Shown in pieces: positions 34,021-43,210 of a stretch of DNA of 64,000 bases (positions are counted from its first letter, which is position 1; each line of letters starts with the position of its first letter). The stretch lies in assembly GCF_030540545.1 (NCBI RefSeq), contig NZ_JAUNVZ010000004.1:124001-188000 (forward strand). The letters are read 5' to 3'. Below the pieces are notes generated by a model, which saw only the letters and a program-made list of their open reading frames with translations, was not told the origin of the DNA and ran no database searches. The translations under genes and the position numbers were made by a program. The stretch is from Rothia sp. (in: high G+C Gram-positive bacteria) (GTDB lineage Bacteria; Actinomycetota; Actinomycetes; Actinomycetales; Micrococcaceae).

Positions 34021-36339
34021 TTAGCCCTGAGCAACCTCACCGAAGTAAGACGCCAGAGTACCCTCGTGAGCTGCACGCAGCTCATCCAGATCCAACGACA
34101 CCTCATCCTGGAATTCCAGAGCGTTGGAGGAAGCATCCACCACGCCAATACGTGCAAAAGCGAAACCGCGAGCAGTGCACATATCCTTGAAGCGAACCTC
34201 TTCGCTGCGCGGAACGGAAACAACCACGCGACCCAGGGACTCAGAGAAGAGCAGGGTGAACAGATCCAGACCGTCACGCTCAGCAACCTCGCCCAGACCA
34301 ATGCGGGCACCGGTGTTGAAACGCAGGCAGGCCTCCACCAGAGCAGCCGCCAGACCACCGGCGGAAACATCGTGAGCGGCATCAATCATGCCGTCGCGGC
34401 TCATATTCACCAGCATATCGCCCAGCTGCTTCTCGGTCGCCAGGTCAACCTTCGGAGGCAGACCGCCCAGGTGACCCTTGAAACGAGCCCACTCAGAGCC
34501 ATCCAGCTCATCAGCGGTGGTACCCAGCAGGTAAATAGCCTGGCCGTCATGCTCGGGAGCCCAACCGGAGGGGGTACGACGAGTAACATCGTCCATAACG
34601 CCCATCATTGCCACCACGGGGGTCGGGTTAATAGCCTTGCCACCGGTCTGGTTGTACAGGGAGACGTTACCGCCGGTCACCGGAACACCCAGCTCCATGC
34701 AGCCATCCGCCAGGCCGCGAACAGCCTCGGCAAACTGCCACATAACATCCGGATCCTCGGGGGAACCGAAGTTCAGGCAGTCAGAAACAGCCACGGGGCG
34801 TGCACCCACGGTCGCAACGTTACGGTACGCCTCAGCCAGGGATGCGCGAGCACCCTCATAGGGATCCAGGTAGGTGAAGCGAGCGTTTGCGTCGGTTGCC
34901 AGAGCAACACCCAGGTTGGTGTCCTCATCCACGCGAACCACACCGGAATCATCCGGCATGGACAGGGCGGTATTGCCCTGCACGTAGCGGTCGTACTGGT
35001 TCGTAATCCAGGACTTGGAGCACATATTCGGGGACGCCATGAACGCCTTAATAGCCTCGCCCAGTTCCTCACCGCGCGGGCGGGAATCATCAGCTGCGCT
35101 GCCGCTAAAATGGTTAGCCTGCAGCTCATCCTGCCACTGAGGGCGAGCGTAGGGGCGCTCATAGGTGGGGCCATCGTGAGCCACGGTCTTGGGATCAACA
35201 TCCACAATGACCTCGCCATCCCACTCAATGACCAGGCGACCGGTATTGGTCACCTCGCCCAGGAAGGAGTACTCAACGCCCCACTTATTCATAATCTCTT
35301 CAAAGCGAGCCACGTTCTCGGGAGCCACAACAGCCATCATGCGCTCCTGAGACTCGGACATGAGAATCTCGCCCGGGGTCAGGGTAGGATCACGCAGCAG
35401 CACCTTGGTCAGATCCACATGCATACCGCCGTCACCATTGGACGCCAGCTCGCTGGTAGCGCAGGAAATACCCGCAGCACCCAGGTCCTGAATACCCTCC
35501 ACCACGGAGCCCTTGAACAGCTCCAGGCAGCACTCAATCAGAACCTTCTCAGCGAAGGGGTCGCCCACCTGAACAGCAGGACGCTTGGACGGCTTAGTGT
35601 CATCGAAAGACTCGGAAGCCAGCACGGATGCGCCACCAATGCCGTCGCCACCGGTGCGAGCACCGAAGAGCACAACCTTATTGCCCACGCCCGAAGCGTT
35701 TGCCAGGCGGATATCCTCGTGGCGCATAATGCCCACAGCCAGGGCGTTAACCAGCGGGTTCGCCTGATAGCACTCATCAAACTCAACCTCGCCACCAACA
35801 TTGGGCAGACCCAGAGAGTTACCGTAGCCACCGATACCTGCAACCACGCCGCCAATTACGCGAGCGGTATCCGGGTGATCAATCGCGCCAAAACGCAGCG
35901 GATCCATCACAGCAATCGGGCGTGCACCCATGGAAATAATGTCACGCACAATACCGCCAACACCGGTAGCTGCACCCTGGTAGGGCTCAACATAGGAGGG
36001 GTGGTTGTGGGACTCAATCTTGAAGGTAACAGCCCAGCCGTCACCAATATTGGTCACACCGGCGTTCTCGCCAATGCCGACCATCAGGTCCTTCTTCATC
36101 TCATCGGTCACCTTCTGACCGAACTGCTTCAGATGAACCTTAGAAGACTTGTAGGAGCAGTGCTCGGACCACATGACCGAGTACATTGCCAGCTCCGCAG
36201 CGGTGGGACGACGACCCAGGATCTTCTTAATATCCTCGAACTCGTTTTCCTTCAGACCGAGTTCAGCCCAGGGCAGCTCGGTTTCAGGGGTCTGCGCCGC
36301 ATGTTCAACAGTATCGAGATTAAACTGCTTCTCGCTCAT
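34021..36339 (-). CDS. purL: Phosphoribosylformylglycinamidine synthase, large subunit
   Basis: Fourth step of purine synthesis: converts FGAR, glutamine and ATP to FGAM, acting with PurQ (glutaminase) and PurS. At 772 residues it is the small-PurL type that needs both partners. Recognisable blocks are [12 protein letters not shown] (near residue 55), [36 protein letters not shown] and [15 protein letters not shown] precedes the ATG. It is 20 bases after purQ, forming a purS-purQ-purL operon. Confidence 0.96.
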   Translation of the reverse strand: MSEKQFNLDTVEHAAQTPETELPWAELGLKENEFEDIKKILGRRPTAAELAMYSVMWSEHCSYKSSKVHLKQFGQKVTDEMKKDLMVGIGENAGVTNIGDGWAVTFKIESHNHPSYVEPYQGAATGVGGIVRDIISMGARPIAVMDPLRFGAIDHPDTARVIGGVVAGIGGYGNSLGLPNVGGEVEFDECYQANPLVNALAVGIMRHEDIRLANASGVGNKVVLFGARTGGDGIGGASVLASESFDDTKPSKRPAVQVGDPFAEKVLIECCLELFKGSVVEGIQDLGAAGISCATSELASNGDGGMHVDLTKVLLRDPTLTPGEILMSESQERMMAVVAPENVARFEEIMNKWGVEYSFLGEVTNTGRLVIEWDGEVIVDVDPKTVAHDGPTYERPYARPQWQDELQANHFSGSAADDSRPRGEELGEAIKAFMASPNMCSKSWITNQYDRYVQGNTALSMPDDSGVVRVDEDTNLGVALATDANARFTYLDPYEGARASLAEAYRNVATVGARPVAVSDCLNFGSPEDPDVMWQFAEAVRGLADGCMELGVPVTGGNVSLYNQTGGKAINPTPVVAMMGVMDDVTRRTPSGWAPEHDGQAIYLLGTTADELDGSEWARFKGHLGGLPPKVDLATEKQLGDMLVNMSRDGMIDAAHDVSAGGLAAALVEACLRFNTGARIGLGEVAERDGLDLFTLLFSESLGRVVVSVPRSEEVRFKDMCTARGFAFARIGVVDASSNALEFQDEVSLDLDELRAAHEGTLASYFGEVAQG

Positions 36340-36359
36340 AACAATAATCCTTATAGAAA

Positions 36360-37169
36360 CTAGCGGGCGTTAACCAGGGAAGAGAGCACGGAGGTGAACA
36401 CACCCAGACCGTCAGCGCCACCGCGCAGGGAAACATCGCCGAAACCGGAAGAGGAAGGACCGAAGCCCGGCTCCACAGCGTGCTCGGGGTGAGGCATCAG
36501 ACCCACAACATTGCCGCGAGCGTTGGTCACGCCGGCAATATCATTGCGGGAGCCATTGGGGTTGTAACCCACGTAGCGGAACGCCACGCGGTTCTCTGCC
36601 TCCAGCTCGTCCAGGGTGCGCTGATCGCACACGTACTGGCCGTCCTGGTTCTTCAGGGGCACCACAATTTCCTGACCCAGCTCGTAGCCGCTGGTGAAAG
36701 CAGTGGTGTTATTGTCAATGCGCAGAACCTGGTCACGGCAAATGAACTTGCGGTGATCGTTCTTAATCATGGAACCGGGCAGCAGGTGTGCCTCGGTCAG
36801 AATCTGGAAGCCATTGCAAATACCCAGAACCGGCAGGGGAGAAGAACCCGAAGTGCCGGATGCATTTGCTGCTGCCACCACGCTGGTCATAACCGGCGCC
36901 TTAGCGGCAATAGCGCCCGCGCGCAGGTAGTCACCGTAGGAGAAGCCACCGGGGATAATCACAGCGTCTACATTGTGTAGGTTGGAGTCGTCGTGCCAGA
37001 GCTCAACGACGGTACCGCCAGCCAGGCGAACCGCACGAGCCGCATCGCGGTCGTCCAGGGTGCCGGGGAAGGTCACCACGCCAACGCGGATATCAGAAAA
37101 GTCGGGGCCAGCCGGGGCGCTAAAATCGCCAACCAGAGGCACCTCGTGTGCTGCGAGAGACTCTGCCAT
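36360..37169 (-). CDS. purQ: Phosphoribosylformylglycinamidine synthase, glutaminase subunit
   Basis: Releases ammonia from glutamine for PurL. Class I glutamine amidotransferase fold with the catalytic Cys in GICNGFQ (near residue 117) and the His-Glu pair in PHPEHAVE (near 230). At 269 residues it is longer than the usual 225-235: there are about 25 extra N-terminal residues and a Ser/Gly insert before the catalytic Cys. It starts 3 bases after purS. Confidence 0.95.
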   Translation of the reverse strand: MAESLAAHEVPLVGDFSAPAGPDFSDIRVGVVTFPGTLDDRDAARAVRLAGGTVVELWHDDSNLHNVDAVIIPGGFSYGDYLRAGAIAAKAPVMTSVVAAANASGTSGSSPLPVLGICNGFQILTEAHLLPGSMIKNDHRKFICRDQVLRIDNNTTAFTSGYELGQEIVVPLKNQDGQYVCDQRTLDELEAENRVAFRYVGYNPNGSRNDIAGVTNARGNVVGLMPHPEHAVEPGFGPSSSGFGDVSLRGGADGLGVFTSVLSSLVNAR

Positions 37170-37172
37170 TGC

Positions 37173-37424
37173 TTAGTCCTCCAGTACAGATACGTTTACA
37201 ACGTCTTCAATGACGGGGTTGGAGAGCAGCTCCTCAGCTGCCTTGCGTGCAGCCGCCAGATGAGCCTCGGTCACCTCGCCCTCAACGGTCAGTTCAAAAC
37301 GCTTACCCTGGCGAACGCCTGCGAAATCGTTCAAACCGATGCGCGGAAGTTCGTGGGCGATTGCCTTACCCTGGGGATCCAGGATTTCGGGCTTGAGCAT
37401 AACGTCAACAACAATACGGGCCAT
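37173..37424 (-). CDS. purS: Phosphoribosylformylglycinamidine synthase, PurS subunit
   Basis: 83-residue structural partner that joins PurL and PurQ. It opens MARIVVDVMLKPEILDPQG, the family's typical start, with the conserved KRFEL and ...LLSNPVIEDV stretches. AGGAG lies before the ATG. It is the first gene of the operon; the promoter is not clear in the 37425-37520 stretch. Confidence 0.95.
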   Translation of the reverse strand: MARIVVDVMLKPEILDPQGKAIAHELPRIGLNDFAGVRQGKRFELTVEGEVTEAHLAAARKAAEELLSNPVIEDVVNVSVLED

Positions 37425-37811
37425 GTGTGGGCACTCCTAAAGGTGCGAGAGTTCTGTATGAGCCACTTTAATGTTACCTCACACACCGCGCGCAGTGTGC
37501 CCGTTGCCACCATATGGACGCGTGGAATTTTTCACTTGAAGGGCGGGGTGAGGTATCTGTAGCTGTTGGGAACGAAAACACGCAGATATACCCGTTTTCT
37601 CATAGAAATCACCTGATAAGTGTATTTACTCTCTCCAAATACGGGAATGATTTTCGCTTGAATACATACATGTTGGGTGCCATTTATGTGTTAGGGTTGA
37701 AGTAACCCATACGATATGGGTAATAGATATCTAGCCGAGACTGCTAGATATGAAGTAATAAGAGGTGTCGGCAAAGACAAGCCGGCACTCTACGATACAT
37801 GAGGAGAAACA
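37425..37811. other. Intergenic region with a series of hairpins
   Basis: The purS side (37425-37680) shows no gene; a 63-codon frame there has no ribosome site. From 37690 there are three hairpins on the plus strand: ACCCAT / ATGGGT (37705-37721), ATATCTAGC / GCTAGATAT (37727-37751, perfect 9 bp) and GTGTCGGC / GCCGGCAC (37765-37788). They lead into the ribosome site of the mini-gene at 37812. Confidence 0.5.
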
Positions 37812-37871
37812 ATGAACTTCGTAAAGAAGGAATGCCCTATGAGGTGGCAGCTGGTGCTGCAGACTGGATAG
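37812..37871 (+). CDS. 19-residue mini-gene
   Basis: ATG with GAGGAG ten bases upstream, then 19 codons (MNFVKKECPMRWQLVLQTG) to TAG. The strong ribosome site and the structured leader make translation plausible. It could be a leader peptide for the membrane protein 67 bases downstream, a small bioactive peptide, or the remnant of a longer gene. No family recognised. Confidence 0.35.
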   Translation: MNFVKKECPMRWQLVLQTG

Positions 37872-37938
37872 CCATTGTGCTTCCCTAGGTATAGAGTGCC
37901 CGTGAGCAGCGTATAGATTACGATTGGGTGATTCGGCT

Positions 37939-38196
37939 ATGTTGAACGCAGTCTACTTCCTTACAAGCGCGTACGTCTTGGTTAAGGTGTGTAGGAAACT
38001 GCAGCTGATGTATATGAAGAAAAAAGAGAATATCTACCTTAAATTTTTGGGTGATGTTATATCTATCTTCATATCTGCTGAGGTTTTTCTGGGTATAAGC
38101 GACTGGGACTCTTTATGTTGTGCTCTTACCATCACAACACTTACGTGGTCGGTTCACAAGGTATACAGAGATCGTCTGAGCGGACGAGGAACATAG
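37939..38196 (+). CDS. Small membrane protein, 85 residues, unknown
   Basis: Not recognised. The ATG at 37939 has a weak ribosome site (TGGGTGAT); an in-frame TTG lies five codons upstream. A hydrophobic N-terminal stretch (AVYFLTSAYVLV) is followed by a basic loop (KKKENIYLK), a second segment (FLGDVISIFISAEVFLG) and a third (LCCALTITTLTWSV), ending in basic KVYRDRLSGRGT. The SDWDSL-then-hydrophobic-then-YRDR end recalls the IADMD...YRKDR end of the 52-residue protein at 20135-20293. That weak similarity hints at a related immunity-like role. Confidence 0.5.
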   Translation: MLNAVYFLTSAYVLVKVCRKLQLMYMKKKENIYLKFLGDVISIFISAEVFLGISDWDSLCCALTITTLTWSVHKVYRDRLSGRGT

Positions 38197-38207
38197 CGTA
38201 ATATGTG

Positions 38208-38245
38208 GAGGCGGTGGCATACATGATCCCGTATGCTACCGTCTC
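38208..38245. terminator. Terminator hairpin between convergent genes
   Basis: GAGGCGGTGGCATAC / GTATGCTACCGTCTC, 15 bp with two G-U pairs. Confidence 0.6.
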
Positions 38246-38259
38246 TGCATGTGTACTGA

Positions 38260-39189
38260 TTATGCGGCGCGTATCAAATTAACCTGAGATAGGAGGCGGC
38301 GGCGCAGATCCACCGAACGCTGCGCAAAGGCGCGCTGATAGCGCACATACTCCGCCTTGCCCTCGACAGTTTCCACCGGAATCGGCTCGTAACCCCAATC
38401 AGCAATATCATAGGGAGCCGCGCGCATATCCAACTCACGGCACTCCCATGCCAGCTCAAAAGAATCCAGCAGCAGCTGCGAATCCACCAGAGGCAGCAGC
38501 TTATACGCCCACTTATACACATCCATATTCGCGTGTAGGCACGCCGGCTGCTCCATAGTTCGCTGCAGCTCGCGAGTGGGCTGCAACTCGTTCAGGGGTG
38601 CCGCCTGGGGCATAAAGAAACGGAAAGCATCAAAATGAGAGCAACGAATACGATTGGACTCAACCACCCTATCCGTACCCTCAGCGCCCAGGCGCAGGGG
38701 CAGATGAGAATGGCGAATAGAGTTCTCTTCAGACTTATAGGCCATAGCCCATTCGTGCATGCCAAAGCACCCAAAATAGCCCTTTTGGGACGCCGTATTG
38801 CCCAGAATTTGCAGGGTGAAATCTAGGGCGGTGGAGCGGCGCTCTATAAAATCTTCAACATCCACGGTTACAGCTAAGCCATGATCCACCTGATAGCGTG
38901 CGGTATCAGAATCAACACCGGCAGCTTCTAGCTCTTGGAGGGTAGCAGCGCGATAAAATTTACGCTCCAAGTACTCGGGAGCATCCCCCAAAATAAAACC
39001 GGCGCCCGGATGCCAGCGCTTAAACTGACCCGGCTTGAGAGTGTAATAATCAAAAAGGAAATCCTCCACCGGATGCGCCTGCCCCGCGGCACGACGCTCA
39101 AGATGCGGATCAACATAGCGAGCCACCGCCTGCTCATGAGCCTGTGCCTGAGCGCGCCAACGGGAAGCCGGGAGGAAAACTAAAGACAT
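38260..39189 (-). CDS. Conserved actinobacterial protein of unknown function
   Basis: 309 residues, no signal peptide or membrane segment. Notable blocks are HPVEDFLFDYYTLKPGQFKRWHPGAGFIL (near residue 40), FGCFGMHEWAMAYK (near 140), SHFDAFRFFMP and PACLHANMDVYKWAYKLLP. Homologues in actinobacterial genomes are often labelled 3-methyladenine DNA glycosylase, but I see no glycosylase HhH-GPD or AAG motif, so I do not adopt that name. The many conserved His, Trp and Asp would suit a metal-dependent or haem-type enzyme; that is speculative. Transcribed alone. Confidence 0.7.
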   Translation of the reverse strand: MSLVFLPASRWRAQAQAHEQAVARYVDPHLERRAAGQAHPVEDFLFDYYTLKPGQFKRWHPGAGFILGDAPEYLERKFYRAATLQELEAAGVDSDTARYQVDHGLAVTVDVEDFIERRSTALDFTLQILGNTASQKGYFGCFGMHEWAMAYKSEENSIRHSHLPLRLGAEGTDRVVESNRIRCSHFDAFRFFMPQAAPLNELQPTRELQRTMEQPACLHANMDVYKWAYKLLPLVDSQLLLDSFELAWECRELDMRAAPYDIADWGYEPIPVETVEGKAEYVRYQRAFAQRSVDLRRRLLSQVNLIRAA

Positions 39190-39285
39190 GCTTCTATTGT
39201 ATCCACGCCTAGGTGGAGTGCACGGGGTCTTGGTAGATGGTGTAAGCTCTCAGCCCGGCAGAGATGACCGCCAGAAATTATAAAA

Positions 39286-39316
39286 GCGGGGTAGATACTT
39301 CACGTATCTACCCCGC
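39286..39316 (-). terminator. Terminator of the aspartate kinase gene
   Basis: GCGGGGTAGATAC / GTATCTACCCCGC followed on the minus strand by TTTTATAATTT. Confidence 0.85.
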
Positions 39317-39343
39317 CTAAAATCATAAGCCTAGAGGCAAAGA

Positions 39344-40639
39344 TTAGCGGCCGGTACCACCGTACACGGTAGCCTCGCCCTCAACATCCAGACCGAAAGC
39401 TGCGTGCACAGCGCGCACAGCATCGTCCAGCTTGTCGATATCGGTAATAACCGAAATGCGGATCTCGGAGGTGGAAATCATATCAACGTTCACGCCCGCA
39501 CGGCTCAGAGCGTCGAAGAATGCGAAGGACACGCCCGAACCCGAACGCATACCCGCACCCACCAGGGAGAGCTTGCCAACCTTCTCGTTGTAAATAACCT
39601 CGGAGAAGCCCAGCTCCTCACGCTTAGCCTCCAGGGCATCCAGAGCCTGCTGACCCTGAGCCTGATCCAGAGTCAAAGAAATATCGGTCACGCCCGGGCG
39701 GTCGGTGGGAACGTTCTGAACGATCATATCCAGGTTAATATCAGCCTGAGACAGGGCACCGAAGACAGCAGCAGCGCTACCGGGAACATCCGGCACACCC
39801 ACCACGGTAATCTTTGCCTGGCTACGGTCGTGTGCAACACCAGAAATCAGCGGCTGTTCCAAAGGAATCTCCTTCATATTCACGGGGGTCAGCTCATCAG
39901 AGCTGGTAGGAATCACCACAGTGCCCTCCAAACCGGAGAAGGAGGAACGCACATGAAGCTTCAAATTAAAACGACGAGCGTACTCAACGCTGCGCAGGTG
40001 CAGAATCTTCGCGCCATTAGCTGCCAGTTCCAGCATTTCTTCACTGGTCACAGTATCCAGCTTATGAGCGGTGGAGACCACGCGCGGATCGGCGGTAAAC
40101 ACGCCGTCAACATCGGAGTAAATCTCGCAGACATCAGCGTTCAGAGCTGCTGCCAGTGCCACAGCGGTAGTATCGGAACCGCCACGACCCAGAGTGGTAA
40201 TATCGCCGGTTTCGCGGTTAATACCCTGGAAGCCCGCAACGATCGCAATATTACCCTCGGTAATGGATTCCTTAATGCGGTCCGGGTTGACCTCAACCAG
40301 GCGTGCAGCACCGTGCACACCGTCGGTAATCATACCCGCCTGCGAACCGGTGAAGGACTGAGCCTTAGCGCCCAGCTCATGAATAGCCATCGCCAAAATA
40401 GCCATAGAAATACGCTCGCCGGCAGTCAGCAGCATATCCAGCTCACGGCCGGGGTAAATGGTGCTGGTAACCTCGCCAGCAAGATCGAGCAGCTCATCGG
40501 TGGTGTCACCCATAGCGGACACAACAACCACCACATCATTGCCCGCGTTCTTCGTGTCCACAATACGGCGTGCAACGCGCTTAACGCCCTCGGCGTCAGC
40601 AACAGAAGAACCGCCAAACTTTTGGACGATCAGGCTCAT
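39344..40639 (-). CDS. lysC: Aspartate kinase
   Basis: Phosphorylates aspartate, the entry to lysine, threonine, methionine and diaminopimelate synthesis; 431 residues. The ATG at 40639 follows AGGAG. N-terminal kinase signature [11 protein letters not shown], then [12 protein letters not shown] and [23 protein letters not shown]. Two C-terminal ACT domains (about 265-425), with [18 protein letters not shown] and [16 protein letters not shown], give feedback control by lysine and threonine in relatives. An internal start for a separate regulatory beta subunit, as in Corynebacterium, is possible. The asd gene that often follows is not here. Confidence 0.95.
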   Translation of the reverse strand: MSLIVQKFGGSSVADAEGVKRVARRIVDTKNAGNDVVVVVSAMGDTTDELLDLAGEVTSTIYPGRELDMLLTAGERISMAILAMAIHELGAKAQSFTGSQAGMITDGVHGAARLVEVNPDRIKESITEGNIAIVAGFQGINRETGDITTLGRGGSDTTAVALAAALNADVCEIYSDVDGVFTADPRVVSTAHKLDTVTSEEMLELAANGAKILHLRSVEYARRFNLKLHVRSSFSGLEGTVVIPTSSDELTPVNMKEIPLEQPLISGVAHDRSQAKITVVGVPDVPGSAAAVFGALSQADINLDMIVQNVPTDRPGVTDISLTLDQAQGQQALDALEAKREELGFSEVIYNEKVGKLSLVGAGMRSGSGVSFAFFDALSRAGVNVDMISTSEIRISVITDIDKLDDAVRAVHAAFGLDVEGEATVYGGTGR

Positions 40640-40757
40640 CGGAAAAACTCCTGGTCGGTGTGAATGTAGCATGTTGAATGATTTTCAACGCACTATCTAT
40701 AGTATCGCCCTCAAGGGGGCACAGTATAACTGAAATGCCCGTAATGGACGTGAAAAA

Positions 40758-41915
40758 CTACACTCGCACCCTCGCAGAGAGCCATACGCAGACACAAGCT
40801 GCAACTGCAAGCACACCAAAAATAGGCCAAGTCCAGGCGCCAACACCCACCACCAGAGCCGCACCCACCGCAGGACCCAGCGCCGAACCAATAGTCTGAG
40901 CGGCACTGAGAGCACCCTGCGCGCGAGCCTGAGAAGCATCATCGGCAAGGGCAGCAACATAGCTATGGGAAGTGGGCGCAAAAAGACACTCGCCAATAGA
41001 AAAGAGCACCCAACCGGCAATAGCCCAAGCCCAGGTCCAAGAGGTCAACACGCTGGCACCGGTGAGCATAACGCCCGCGGTCATCACCGCAATACCCAGA
41101 CTCAACGCCAGAGGCTGAGCAAGCTTCTTCGAGAAGAAACTCAGCGGATACTCCACACAAATAATAATCACCGGATTAATAATCAGCAGCAGAGCGTAGA
41201 GCTGCATACCCGACTCGATAGGATCGAGCACCAGAGGAATAGCGCTCTGATGCTGAGCATAAATTAGCATGGTAACCATCAGCGCCAGATAGACCAGAAT
41301 CAGCGGCAGAGAATGACGGGCACCGGCAGATTTCTGATGAGACTCATGGGAGGAGGCACTCTTAGGAACATATCTGAGTAGAAAAGGAACCGCCGCCGAA
41401 GCAATAGCTGACAGTAAAAATAGCTCGTGAAAACGCTCTTTACCTGCAAAAGCCACCAGAACCGGGGCAACAATAGCACCCACATTCATAAAAATACGGT
41501 AGAAGGCGAAACGGGTCACGCGCTCCTGGTCTTCAGCCGACGCCGCCACTATCGCGGAGGCAGGAGCCACCCACAGCTGGGAAGCGAAGCTATTGAGCGA
41601 CGCCAGAATCAGCACCAGCATATGCCCGGAATAATTCACCGTACCCAAGGCAATAAAAAACGCCATATTCAGCAGGGTCGAAAAGAGCAAAATGCGCTTA
41701 GCACCCCAGCGGTCCGCCCAGGCACCACCTGCCAAAGAGCCCAGCACACCCGCACTACCGCTCAGCAGCAAAAAGAGAGCCAGTAGAGTCGGATCAACCC
41801 CAATATAGGTGAAGAAAATAGCGGCAAAGAGCCCCAAAAAACCCGTTGAACGGTTAATGAAACTTGCCCAGGAAAGAGCCCAAATACTACCGGGAATAGC
41901 GCGTAAAGAAGTCAT
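40758..41915 (-). CDS. MFS transporter, 12 TM segments, substrate unknown
   Basis: 385 residues with about 12 hydrophobic segments. The N-terminus MTSLRAIPGSIWALSWASFINRSTGF and the motif A-like GGAWADRWGAKRIL (near residue 65) fit small MFS exporters of the MdtH/YfcJ-like kind. The central loop is short and Ser/His-rich. It sits between recR and lysC, genes that are neighbours in many relatives, so it may be an insertion into that order. There is no adjacent regulator. Drug efflux is a guess. Confidence 0.75.
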   Translation of the reverse strand: MTSLRAIPGSIWALSWASFINRSTGFLGLFAAIFFTYIGVDPTLLALFLLLSGSAGVLGSLAGGAWADRWGAKRILLFSTLLNMAFFIALGTVNYSGHMLVLILASLNSFASQLWVAPASAIVAASAEDQERVTRFAFYRIFMNVGAIVAPVLVAFAGKERFHELFLLSAIASAAVPFLLRYVPKSASSHESHQKSAGARHSLPLILVYLALMVTMLIYAQHQSAIPLVLDPIESGMQLYALLLIINPVIIICVEYPLSFFSKKLAQPLALSLGIAVMTAGVMLTGASVLTSWTWAWAIAGWVLFSIGECLFAPTSHSYVAALADDASQARAQGALSAAQTIGSALGPAVGAALVVGVGAWTWPIFGVLAVAACVCVWLSARVRV

Positions 41916-42006
41916 CTCTTTTAGGATAACAGTGTTTTAGAGTAATGTGGTGGGAGTAACTTTCCAGACTCTAGCCTGCGGCTCGTATTGGGCTGCGGAG
42001 AAGGAC

Positions 42007-43083
42007 CTACTCCCAGGGGTTAACATAGCTAGATTCCGGGCGAGGAGGCACATGCGGCTTGGGCGTGCGCAGTGGCTCCTGAGCCAGCTGCTGCAGACGC
42101 TGCTCATAATCGGCAATACGCGCCGCCGCGGCGGTCTCCACGGGAATCTGCTCTTCTTTATCAATCTCCGCACCAGTTTCTGCGCCGGTGTCGGCGGCGG
42201 TTTCCATAGCTACTTCGACCGAGTCACCAGCACCGCTGGCAGCGCTATCCTCCAGCGCCTGCTCAATCAGTGCAGCATCCAGAGAAGATTGCTGCTCGGG
42301 GGCAGAAATCGCACCATCAGACACTGCGCTATCAGATGCAACAGAAGAATCCAGCTCATCAAACATACTGCCCGACCAGCGCTTCTTAGGCTCCGCGGGA
42401 GCCTGCGCCGCATGCTCTGCTTCTTCGCGCTCGCGCTGAGCCTGCTCACGGAAATCCTGCTCGGCGGTATTGGTCTGCGGCACGCCCTCGCTAATAATAC
42501 GGCGGCCCTCCAGGGCGCGACCCAGAGTAATCTCATCGGCATATTCCAAATCGCCGCCCACCGGCAGACCCGAGGCAAGACGGGACAGACGAATACCCAG
42601 GGGCACCAGCATACGCGAAAGATAGGTCGCGGTCGCCTCACCCTCAAGGTTCGGATCCATCGCCAAAATCAGCTCGGTAATACGCTCATCGGATAGGCGA
42701 GTGAGCAGCTCACGAATACGCAGCTGCTCCGGACCCATACCCGCCAGGGGATTAATCGCGCCACCGAGCACATGGTAGCGGCCGGCAAAGGAGCGGGTAC
42801 GCTCAATTGCCACCACATCCTTGGACTCCTCCACCACACAAATCACGCTCGGGTCGCGGGACTCATCGCGGCAAATCGCGCATAGATCCGTCTCGGAGAC
42901 ATTGCCACACTCACGGCAGAAACTCACGCTGGTCTTCACCCGGGAAATCGCGTCGGTCAGGCGCTGCATTTCCTCAGCTTCGGCATTGAGCATATAAAAA
43001 GCGATACGTTGCGCCGACTTCGGGCCCACGCCCGGCAAACGGCCCAGTTCATCAATGAGAGCCTGAACAGCACCTTCGTACAC
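42007..43083 (-). CDS. recR: Recombination mediator RecR with a long C-terminal extension
   Basis: Helps load RecA during RecFOR gap repair. The first 200 residues are standard RecR: HhH region ([17 protein letters not shown]), four-cysteine zinc finger ([16 protein letters not shown]) near 57-72, and a Toprim domain ([14 protein letters not shown]...[16 protein letters not shown]). The last 158 residues are extra: a charged stretch with [15 protein letters not shown], an acidic Ala/Ser/Glu-rich part, a short coiled-coil-like [16 protein letters not shown], and a Pro-rich end ([16 protein letters not shown]). Family members usually stop near residue 200. GTG start. It lies downstream of dnaX, as in many bacteria. 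Confidence 0.93.
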   Translation of the reverse strand: MYEGAVQALIDELGRLPGVGPKSAQRIAFYMLNAEAEEMQRLTDAISRVKTSVSFCRECGNVSETDLCAICRDESRDPSVICVVEESKDVVAIERTRSFAGRYHVLGGAINPLAGMGPEQLRIRELLTRLSDERITELILAMDPNLEGEATATYLSRMLVPLGIRLSRLASGLPVGGDLEYADEITLGRALEGRRIISEGVPQTNTAEQDFREQAQREREEAEHAAQAPAEPKKRWSGSMFDELDSSVASDSAVSDGAISAPEQQSSLDAALIEQALEDSAASGAGDSVEVAMETAADTGAETGAEIDKEEQIPVETAAAARIADYEQRLQQLAQEPLRTPKPHVPPRPESSYVNPWE

Positions 43084-43132
43084 AGTGTTTCTCTTTCTTC
43101 TCGGGGTGCCGCCAAAAGAACGGCATGTACAA

Positions 43133-43168
43133 GAATACCCCCTCGACCGACAGGTTAAGGGGGTATTC
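43133..43168 (-). terminator. Hairpin between dnaX and recR
   Basis: GAATACCCCCT / AGGGGGTATTC, a perfect 11-bp stem. It may uncouple recR from dnaX. Confidence 0.6.
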
Positions 43169-43210
43169 GCTAGCAGGTCAAAGTGTGACCTGTGACCGCA
43201 GCATATGAGC

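Noticed and set aside
37514-37705. 63-codon frame upstream of the mini-gene
   Set aside because: No ribosome site and no sequence features; it runs into the hairpin leader.
40758-41915. asd gene expected beside lysC
   Set aside because: The neighbour is clearly an MFS protein; asd is not within the window.
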